Of a DNA stretch of 29,354 nt, positions 21,561-29,354 are shown piece by piece. A model generated the notes under the pieces. It saw nothing but the letters and a program-made list of their open reading frames with translations. It was not told the DNA's origin and ran no database searches. Position numbers and translations under genes: made by a program. Position 1 is the stretch's first letter. Every line of letters starts with the position of its first letter. Source of the DNA: Fomitopsis serialis (lineage: Eukaryota > Basidiomycota > Agaricomycetes > Polyporales > Fomitopsidaceae); NCBI RefSeq assembly GCF_022376445.1, contig NW_025955416.1, forward strand, positions 1 to 29,354. The letters are read 5' to 3'.

Positions 21561-23101
21561 ATGGCGGTCTCAGCATCCACAAAGCGCGCTATTCTAGATG
21601 GTAGGCCCGGCTAAAAGTGAAGAACTCAAAGTACTGATGCATTGCGTCGCCAGTTGCGCTGTTCGTGGCTTCTCAAGTGCGTCGTTACATGCTGAATGCA
21701 TCTCAAAGTATCTCATTGAAAGACGCAAGGCAGCTCTATACTATACCATACGAGTATGTCACACGCCTCCAGCGTGTAGGCCGTGTACTGACGGGACTCG
21801 TGCCAGTGGGTGATGGACGGTACAATATCCGGAGACAGGAAGGAAGTGAAGGCAAAGAGTCTCAAAGCACTGGAAAAGCTAGGGCATAGAGACTTGAAGT
21901 TGGACGAATACGAGAGTACGTCGCTGTACGCCATCAGGTGTGCGAACGTCCTACTAACATTGTTGTTCTAGAACAAATAGCATCGGAGGTCATTCACCCT
22001 GACGATATCGATGTTCGCTTCTCAGGTGCGTTGAGTTCATGGCTTTGTGATTGGTTATAACAGCGACTCTCGTAGACATCGGAGGGCTGGAACCCATCAT
22101 ATCCTCTCTTCGCGAATCCGTCATCTACCCCCTTGTCTTCCCTCACCTCTTCAGTTCTTCTTCCCTCCTTGGCGCGCCAAAGGGCGTCCTCCTGTTCGGA
22201 CCACCAGGATGCGGCAAGACCATGCTCGCGAAGGCACTCGCCAAAGAGTCTGGCGCGACATTCATCAACATCGTCGCATCCGTGCTGACAAATAAGTGGT
22301 ACGGCGAGTCAAATAAGCTCGTCGCGGCACTCTTCTCGCTTGCGCGGAAGACACAGCCGAGCATCGTCTTCATTGACGAGATCGACTCGTTCCTGCGAGA
22401 GCGCACGAAAGGTGACCACGAAGTCACCGGCATGATGAAAGCCGAATTCATGACGTTCGTCTTCGTTTCCCTGCAAGTCAAGTACCCGAAACTGACGACT
22501 CGCGTAGGCTGTGGGACGGCCTGATGTCAAGCACAGACCGGATATTGGTCCTAGGCGCCACGAACCGACCAAACGACATCGACTCGGCCATCCTTCGACG
22601 CATGCCGAAGCGCTTCTCAGTTGGCCTCCCCGACCTCGAGCAGCGCGAGAAGATCCTCAATCTTGTGCGCCACTTCGCGCTTCGCACTGGGTAGTCGGCG
22701 ATTGCTGATCACGTCGTCGTAGATGCTGCAAGACACGGAACTCGCGGAGGACTTCTCCATGCACAAGCTCGCGGAGGAGACGGACGGCCTGTCGGGCTCC
22801 GACCTGAAGGAGCTCTGCCGCAGCGCTGCCATGCGCTCGATGCGCGAGTTCATCCGCGAGGCGGGCGATGACCACGAGCGGCTCTCGCGCAGCCAGGACG
22901 AGGTGCGTGAGCTGTGTACCTGCTTGTCCCATCGTACTGAACGCAGCCGTTGCTACAGGGGTTCAAATTGCGCCCGCTGACGCCGGACGACTTCTTCGCC
23001 CCCGACGAGACAAGTGCACTTCCCCCGGTAAATCCGTTCGATGGTGTATCGTAATGCTTACATAGGTGCGGCAACTCCGAGGTCTCGCGTCTGGATTATA
23101 G
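21561..23101 (+). CDS. MSP1: mitochondrial outer-membrane AAA ATPase, Msp1/ATAD1 type
   Basis: The firm exons are 21972-22025, 22076-22454, 22508-22664, 22723-22902, 22959-23027 and probably 23066-23101. The exon ending at 21915 begins near 21835. Likely N-terminal exons are 21561-21600 and 21654-21707 ([18 protein letters not shown], which would be the membrane anchor). The core shows [13 protein letters not shown], then [19 protein letters not shown]. Walker A is [20 protein letters not shown] and Walker B is [20 protein letters not shown]. Also present are [20 protein letters not shown] with the arginine fingers, and [17 protein letters not shown]. The length is about 349 aa, close to the family. 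By family knowledge it extracts mislocalised tail-anchored proteins from the outer mitochondrial and peroxisomal membranes. The N-terminal joint (acceptor near 21834) is weak, and the start is therefore less certain than the core. Confidence 0.9.
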
Positions 23102-23900
23102 ACTTAGTTGGTACGTAGCGGAGCGTACCTCTAATAATACATGGTATTATTGTTGTGTTTACCCATTACCTCATGCGTCGCCGTGCTGAGTGATCGCACA
23201 ATAAGGCATCGTGCGCAACCATGCCAGGTAAAATGTATAGGATAGAGATGCGACGTAGATGTGCTACTCAGCACTGCTCTAACCAGACTCATGAGTCGAC
23301 CACCGCGCGTTCCCCGCACAATGATAGCCCCCTTAGTAGTAGGGTACCAGACGGTTTGAAGTTCCGCCACTGATTAGGTCCTTGGTGACGTTGACGGCAC
23401 ATTGTGCGACTGATGCGTGTTCCTTGACGAGTCGTGTTTCGAGGAGTTTCAGGCGCACGTACTCGGCGAGGGTCGCCAAACGTCACAGTGTTGCGGCCGG
23501 ATCCTCACTCCAGACCGACTGTCATCATGACTGCCTATGACAGCCATGTTCTGCCTGATAACCGTTCTGGCCTTCATGCAGCTCATGTTGGACCTGTGGT
23601 GTTTTGCGTAGTGTTATAGGCGCACCTCATGATATTCTGTGGCGCGATGCACTATTTGCCATAGCACTCATCGACCTCATCGTCGGATGAGACGGCAGAA
23701 CCATGCGGGACTTCCCTTTATATGGGTGCTTTCAAGCTATACCTACAATTAACAAAGCGGAATGCGTAACATAGTATTAGCAGAAAAGTAGTTTAGCCGT
23801 AGTATAGCAATGCTCAAACATGAGGCCTTCACTGAGTCGAGTCGTGAGCTGTGCTATCGAACATCTTACCCGGAACCTATGCGCTCTGTCATTAGTAGAA
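23102..23900. other. convergent intergenic region, no gene seen
   Basis: This lies between the ends of the Msp1 gene (plus) and the permease gene (minus), so two 3' regions are expected. Frames are short and unrecognisable, and I see no RNA gene or repeat beyond the two hairpins. Confidence 0.5.
23110..23151 (+). other. two small inverted repeats after the Msp1 gene
   Basis: GGTACG/CGTACC (23110-23115 and 23124-23129) and AATAATAC/GTATTATT (23133-23140 and 23144-23151) are perfect arms with loops of 8 and 3 bases. They lie just downstream of the stop, so they probably belong to the 3' untranslated or polyadenylation region. Confidence 0.35.
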
Positions 23901-26065
23901 TCATGAGAACATCTCACAGATAGTTTGGTCTCTCACCTCTTCGTCATATCCCTTCAATGCGGCCACAGCACCACCCTCGCCGATATTCCGCAGGGGCCCA
24001 GTGAACCAATACCGCGCTGACAGCACCCAAGAGCAGTAGGCAAACGCGGAGATGCCCACGGTGAGCACGACAGCATAGTCTACACTCAGATCGCACTCAG
24101 TGTAAGTCGCATGATACGTCTATGACTGTACGCACTCATGTTTGTCGCGACCGGGCTTTGCGTTCTTGGGAAACACAGGAGGACGACGATAAAGGCGGAC
24201 CAGGCCACGGCGATCGACCCGATGGGCGTCGACCACCGACCGAGCGAGAAAGGACCCGGGACGAGCTTGTTGCGTCCGGAAGTGATGCGGAGCAGGATGG
24301 GAATGGCATATGACGTATACAGGCCGATCACCGTAGCACTGAATGTTGGATGTCAATAGGTAACTGGCTACCGGAGTTAAATGTGTGGGTCTCACCAAGC
24401 AGCGGAGGTCATGGCTATCGAGGAGAATCCGAGAAAGCCACAGATTCCGGCCACGAATACGACGAGCCACACGGCACACACTGGCGTCTGGGTATGATGG
24501 TTCATTTGCTTCCACCAGCGCAAGCCGGGCAAGGCGTTGTCGCGCGCGAACGCGAAGACGACGCGCGACGCGTTGACTCCTTGTGCGGCACCGCGCATGA
24601 ACTTCGTGCAAACACGGATCAGAGTGGCGATTTCCTCCGGGATTAACAGTTTGCACGCACCTGTACTATGATGGTGATGCACCATATCGCAAGCATGCCC
24701 TTCTTGCCTAGAATGTCGAGATAAAGCTGGCCCATCGGGAGCGGGAGCGGACTCGAGAGCAAGTCCGGCACAGATGCTATCGTGAATGACGTCGCGATGC
24801 TGAATACCCATCCGAGGCATCCCACAGACGCCACTGACAGGAGCATGGCCATCGGAGCGGCCTTCGCCGCCCCCAATGTTTCTTCTGACATGTGTGCGGC
24901 AGAATCATCTGAGGACACAGGTTAGCGTCTGCATGCCTCAGTGTCAGAGATGCCCACATCCTGTCAGTTGCCACATAGGTCCCGTGAAAGCCAGAAGGAA
25001 AGCCCAGCCGGCTATAGCAGGCGTCAGCTCCGAGTCTTGGACAGTGGATCGCACGAGACAGCTTACAGTTCGACCACCCGGTGAAGTTTTCGTAAGAAGT
25101 AAAAGCGACCTTTGTTGATACCCTACTCTCGCCTGCGCAGACGGGCAGAAGGATGATTGCCGCTACGGTCGCTCCGACTTCCTCGCCGCATGAGAACGAT
25201 CCAATATCACTGCTCAGAATGGGATCGACTCACATGTGACGATCGCGCCAAAGAGACTCAGCCTTGCCAGTGTCCTCGTGGGCGCCGAGCAGATCACTCC
25301 GTGTAGGAATAACATAGCCAGGAATATTCCGTACGTTGGCCCGGGCCCTAGGACCACCTTCTCGTCTGTCCCCACGGCGATCGCGGTCGTGATCATTTGC
25401 GCGCTGTTTCAGTGGGCCGTGAGCGTGCGGAATCGCTATATGAAGATAGATGGTACATACAGCGCAAAGTCGATGTAGGTCAGCAGTGTTACGTGCCCAG
25501 TGATGTTGGCACCGCCCGTGATCCAGGCTGCAAGAGGTGCATAGTGCTTTGGAGCGAGTTTGGCCGCGTAATAATAGGGACCCGCATTCGTTCTAGGCGA
25601 GACTTTCAGTCACGAGAACCGACTTGTATTTTTGTACACTCACGGCATGGAGGACGCCATCTCTGCCATGACTGCTGCGACGCACAAGACGAAAGGAATC
25701 GGTATGATCCATCCCCAAACGAGTCCGACATGGCCGCCTTCAAACCGGTTAGATCATCGTCCACACAGTTCAATGACCCCAATTTTCACCTGAAGCCAGT
25801 GTCAGGGATAATGTCGAAGAAATTCCACTGATAACCGCCATAATCGAGAAAGAGAAAGACACAGTGTCAAGAAGCTATACAATGGATGTGAGCATGGTTG
25901 AGGTCCAACGCGACACAGAGTACCCACCGAGAACTGTCTCCTGAACTCGCTCTTATATCCGAGTTCTGCCAGGCGAGAATTGTCGAGCGCACCGAGACGT
26001 TCGCCCGAACTGCGCAAGTGAGGCCAGTAGGGTTTGTTCTCGATGTAGACTGTCTCTTGTTTCAT
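23901..26065 (-). CDS. amino-acid permease (APC superfamily, GABA/choline permease type)
   Basis: There are eleven exons on the minus strand: 26065-25928, 25874-25790, 25737-25644, 25592-25461, 25403-25241, 25181-25067, 25011-24958, 24908-24661, 24601-24396, 24338-24136 and 24079-23901. The product is about 538 aa. The hydrophilic N-terminus ends in LAELGYKSEFRRQFS, a hallmark of these permeases. Hydrophobic spans follow: SFSFSIMAVISGISSTLSLT; GLVWGWIIPIPFVLC with MAEMASSMPTNAGPYYYAAK. The loop YDSAAHMSEE and the segment ASRVVFAFARDNALPG are strongly conserved in the family, as is the RYWFTGPLRNIGEGG end. It should be a plasma- or vacuolar-membrane importer of GABA or related amino compounds. 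Exon 5 needs a weak donor (GTCACA, 25240) to keep frame. The stronger GTGAGT seven bases on creates a stop at the junction, so this joint is either alternatively spliced or hides a small indel. Confidence 0.88.
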
Positions 26066-26182
26066 CTGCGTCAACGGTACTCAGCAGCGAGGGGAAAGGA
26101 ATATGCTCCCAACAAGTGTATGCCTCGTCTTTCATACTTCCGCCGGGATGCTTAGCGCACTGGAGAAAGGCCTCAATTCATC
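26066..26182. promoter_or_regulatory. short bidirectional promoter region
   Basis: Only 117 bases separate the permease ATG (minus, 26065) from the ATG of the small gene (plus, 26183). There is no clear TATA box on either strand. Such spacing implies a shared regulatory region, so the two genes are likely to be co-regulated if the small gene is real. Confidence 0.4.
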
Positions 26183-26423
26183 ATGGCTGACAGAGGTAAA
26201 GATGAGGAACGCCGGGACATGGGAATGTTCAAGCCTCTCGAGGCATCAAAGGACGAGCCATGGGTGAGAAGATGTGGTTATGGCAGACGAGGTCTGAGCA
26301 TGTCCAACAGTCCACTAGTGAATAGACGCGAAGTACGTGTATGGTGTCAGCGATCTCACCAAGCTCCGAGACACCCCGCTGTATGCCAACACCACCCGCG
26401 GCCTTAGTGACTGCGACGTGTGA
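26183..26423 (+). CDS. orphan 56-aa protein divergent from the permease
   Basis: There are two exons: 26183-26263 and 26334-26423, joined by a 70-base GTGAGA-to-GAAG intron in phase 0. The start context is favourable (ATCATGG). The protein begins MADRGKDEERRDMGMFKPLE and continues with VYGVSDLTKLRDTPLYANTT before a short end, DCDV. It is charged at the N-terminus, with no signal peptide or membrane segment. I do not recognise a family. Without splicing, the frame reads to about 26407 with a much less protein-like tail. The acceptor GAAG is weak. The closeness to the permease start could also mean the first exon is only leader sequence. Confidence 0.35.
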
Positions 26424-27284
26424 TTTTTGGACTCTTTGATGTCATGTTTCACAAAGACTCGGCGTCGAGAAAAGGCCTTGTTGAATGCTCCTGAAGCTGA
26501 ATGTCTGAGGTTAACTTACTAGGCGAATGTGATGAGCGTACTCAACTGCAGCACTTGCCTGCCTCTGGCAGGCAAATGCATATGCAGTGACACGTGTCTT
26601 GAGTAGTGGAATTGACGCGGACGCCTAGGTCGACTCTAGGTCGGCGCGTGCGCGGCGCTCTGTCGAAAAGCCTCGGAGGCTCGGACGAACGAAGATGTCA
26701 CCCTACTATTACATAGTACTAGGAGCTCGAGATCTCGCCGACGGACGACAAGACTGAATGACCACGGTGTCTGAGTCATCCCTGGGATCTGAGAACGTGA
26801 GCATATATATGGCATCTTCGAATACGCTGGGTGCTCGCGACATGATGCGGGCTCTAAGTTTTCTTGCAACCTTTGAGTCTTTCCTCGAACTCAGGTGGCA
26901 CCGGCATGCCAGAGCTAGTTACTCGCCGAATGGATCGGGCCCAGGGCGTACCTGATGGATGCCAAAGAGTGGAATACGTGCAAACTAGGCTTGTTGTTCG
27001 AGAAGCGGCAAGACCAGAGCACGAACGACGGAACTGTCTGACTAAGCCTGGCGTGAGCCTGAACGGTCGCTCGGGTGACGGAGTAGTACATAATCCTGCT
27101 TATGCGTAGCAGAGGACCAGTGTCCGAATCCTGAACGACCAACGGGACTAGAACAGGAGGAAACTAAGTATACTCATGACCACGGCACCGACTCGAAGAC
27201 TCGGTCGAAATATATATGTCTACAAATCGGATCGCTAGTACATATACGGTATTGCCTGCGTTGTCATATCACTACTTAGTCGTA
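26424..27284. other. convergent intergenic region
   Basis: This lies between the orphan gene (plus) and the end of the minus-strand Cys/His protein gene. It contains one 9-base inverted repeat, and I see no recognisable coding or RNA feature. Confidence 0.45.
26555..26575 (+). repeat. perfect inverted repeat
   Basis: TTGCCTGCC and GGCAGGCAA are perfect 9-base arms around TCT. This could form a hairpin or serve as a palindromic protein-binding site. It lies 130 bases after the orphan gene, in otherwise featureless sequence. Confidence 0.6.
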
Positions 27285-29159
27285 TCAGTGATGTAGAGCA
27301 CATTGAAAAGCTTCAGCCGGTACCCACCGCGGCACACTCGATGGTGATAACTTCGTGGGGAGTATCCACCGGATATAGATCGGGTTCCCCAGATAATAGG
27401 CCCTGGGTTCAGCGACGAAGAGATCAACCCAATTTCTCGGTTCAGTGATAGCGTGCCTATGACGTTGGTAAGGCCTTCAAGTGACATTTTGTTTCAACAG
27501 AGACATTGCTGACTTACGCCTCGGACAAATGTTGCGCAATAACCGCGCATGTCTGCAATTGACCGAGATAAACAGAGCAGTGGTTGCAGCTCCAGTGCCG
27601 ACCAGGCCTTGCGAGCCAGTCATATTCATCGTATGTTTTGCGAAGGGCCACAGAAGCCTCCTCACTGAGGATACCAATGCGGACCGTAGTACTTGATAAA
27701 TGATAATCGCACAAGAAATGGTAAACCTATTGATGAACCGTTGTACACTGTAGTTCATATGCGCAAAACGAGCGATGATCATAGGGGTACGCACCACTTT
27801 ACGCCATGACATTCTCTCGTAACTCGGATGATTACCTTTCCACGTGCACTCCTCAGATGGGCAGAAGATGAATCGGTCGATGTCGTCCAACTCCTCAGGG
27901 CGTGCGGTATCAGTTTGAGGCCGAGTGCAGTCGCTATGCCTTTAATGATCTGATGTCCCTTTCGATCCCATTTAATCTGTCGGTCTGCGTAACGATGTTG
28001 TTCAGGGTCTTGCAGTCGCAGCCAAAACATTTTGCAAAGGGAATACCGGTTGAGAAAGAACGAGGGCGATACAGAGAGTCGTGCGAGAACGTCTTCGAGG
28101 GCGCAGCAGCTTTCGAGTCCACCAACATCATGATCCATGATGAAGGTGAAGGTAGAGCTGGCCAGCAGGACACGGCTGTCCAATTCTTCAGTCCGCTGTC
28201 CCGGCAGTCCACCTGCAGAGGCTCCGCCGTTTGGGTTGACGGCCTCAAGTTGTCCCATAGCTCGTAGCAGGGTGGCCTTGACGTTGCGTTGATATGCGGA
28301 GATGATGCCGGGTAGCTCCAACGCAGCTATGTCGCACTGCGATCTCTGAAGCTGAGTGTCCAGGTTGTCGTAGATGAGAGACCAGAATGTCGGCGTGGTG
28401 AAGAGGAAGATGGGCGGAGGAAGACGGAGCCACTCGACGGGACGTAGGGTCCGCTTGTAGTCGTCGTATACCTTGGTGACGAGGGCTGTGCGCTCCATGA
28501 TGATGTTGTTGTATTCGGCTTCGAGGTGGTAGCTCTGCTGTTCTGTAATGTATGGCTCAATCGCAGGTCGCACATGCTTCCAAACTATAGGATGGTTGTT
28601 ATGACCGGTAGCCAACTTGTGGAAATGGCACGTTCACTCACCATCATCCGTGACTTCAAAATCACAATACTGCCAGAGATACTCAATGGTTTTCGCATCA
28701 AGACAGCGGCTGCGCGGAGGCATCAATGGCATGACGGCTGCAATGTCTTCACCATCGTATCCCAATGCGCGACATCGTTGCGCAAAGCTAACGGATATAC
28801 ACCGGTCAGAAGATGTCACTGTGATAGCGAATACTCATCATACTCACTCTCCATTCTGTCTTTTACGCGCCCCCTCTAGCTCCTCCCAGCGAATGCGCTC
28901 CCAGTCTCGGCACTTCTGTGCATGCTAGTAGCGGATGGTATATGTCAACAATTTGCATTTCAGCGATAAGTCCACATACCTCTGTCCTTGCTCGCACATG
29001 TTGTATTTGCTCTCTCTTGAACTTTTCGAATGCCTGCTTTGCACCGCGCTTCCTGCTGTTTATGTCTTTACGATAGTTATAGCATGTCTCCGCCATGGTA
29101 ACGACGTCGGGTCTCCAGTAACTCTTCCGTCCTCTTGTTGCCTCTGTAGCACTGGTCAT
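27285..29159 (-). CDS. mushroom-type Cys/His protein of the expanded F-box-associated kind, one -1 frame slip
   Basis: There are six exons on the minus strand: 29159-28980, 28924-28848, 28787-28642, 28584-27795, 27726-27518 and 27474-27285. All are GT-AG and the phases agree if one base is missing near 27910-27917, giving about 530 aa. The first exons are charged and helical (GAKQAFEKFKREQIQHV; CRDWERIRWEELEGARKRQN). The middle has the pattern of basidiomycete lineage-expanded proteins: WKHVRPAIEPYI, then ALVTKVYDDYKRTLRPVEWL and LELPGIISAY. After the slip it reads ARPEELDDIDRFIFCPSEEC, and exon five gives HWSCNHCSVYL with a distal His. This C-x5-C plus C-x2-C-H pattern suggests a zinc-binding tail. 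I see no N-terminal F-box, although relatives often carry one. The start (ATG 29159) is uncertain, since the frame is open to 29213. Function is unknown; substrate recognition for ubiquitin ligases is a guess from relatives. Confidence 0.65.
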
Positions 29160-29354
29160 TAGTTCCTCTTTCGCAGACGATATGATCAAATTGACCGTGG
29201 TATGTATGCACAACGAGTTCTAAAATTCCATCTTTGATGGCCGAAAAATCTCGCGCAAGCTCTTGGTGTGTTTTGAGTCTGAATCCAATCATGTATCCAC
29301 AGCATCAGAACAGTACTAGATATTATACGTACTCCGATTTGATGCATTCCTCAC
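29160..29354. other. window end, possible 5' part of the Cys/His gene
   Basis: On the minus strand the frame of the first exon continues upstream to about 29213 without an ATG, and a different frame carries an ATG at 29292. I cannot decide whether another exon, for example one with an F-box, lies beyond the window. Confidence 0.3.

Noticed and set aside
24120..24656. 178-codon minus-strand frame across the permease
   Set aside because: It is a shifted reading of permease exons and introns; the exon model in the other frames matches the family and has consistent phases.
25036..25066. 31-base intron in the permease
   Set aside because: It is too short to be credible. A 55-base intron from the same donor to the acceptor ending at 25012 keeps frame and restores the family's WSN-x-GWAFLL sequence.
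1..29354. tRNA genes, CRISPR arrays, intact transposons
   Set aside because: I looked for tRNA B-box sequences on both strands, regularly spaced direct repeats, and transposase or reverse-transcriptase motifs. I saw none I could support by eye.

Overview
The window looks like nuclear DNA of a filamentous basidiomycete, probably an Agaricomycete close to the polypores. The genes are dense with short introns (mostly 48 to 75 bases, GT-AG, phases consistent from exon to exon). Coding third positions are GC-rich. Several protein families are typical of mushrooms: an Ssr4-type SWI/SNF subunit, a GABA-type amino-acid permease, a fungal HNH-protein tail, and a large Cys/His protein of the kind often found as lineage-specific families. 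There are no bacterial features, tRNA genes, CRISPR arrays or intact transposons that I can see. Exon coordinates below come from reading splice sites and phases by eye.

Layout from left to right. 1-1367: the 3' part of a gene for an Ala-rich protein with repeated Lys/Arg clusters, cut by the window edge and broken by two -1 frame slips. 2775-2963 (minus) and 8466-8618 (plus): two very small proteins (62 and 50 aa) that I could not match to a family but that resemble each other end to end and share a Pro-Val-Phe-Phe C-terminus. 5076-6573: a nine-exon quinone oxidoreductase. 10876-14810: RPAP1, an RNA polymerase II assembly factor, with one -1 slip. 15134-16573: Ssr4 of the SWI/SNF and RSC chromatin remodellers. 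16872-18481 and 18673-20279: a tandem pair of 2-oxoglutarate/Fe(II) dioxygenases with identical 11-exon structure, including a 7-base microexon and a GC-AG intron. 20553-21336 (minus): the C-terminal tail of a fungal HNH protein next to an unrecognised open frame. 21561-23101: an Msp1-type AAA ATPase. 23901-26065 (minus): an amino-acid permease, head to head with a 56-aa orphan gene at 26183-26423. 27285-29159 (minus): a roughly 530-aa mushroom-type Cys/His protein with one -1 slip.

The genes do not form one pathway. RPAP1 and Ssr4 are neighbours that both serve RNA polymerase II transcription. The dioxygenase pair is the only clear recent local duplication. The most novel-looking elements are the paired small PVFF proteins and the dioxygenase microexon that completes the iron-binding motif.

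Four single-base frame slips, all losses, fall in three otherwise good genes, two of them at runs of five C. This fits consensus sequencing errors better than gene decay, but that needs reads to settle. Long stretches (1368-2774, 2964-5075, 6574-8465, 8619-10875, 23102-23900, 26424-27284) hold no gene I can defend.
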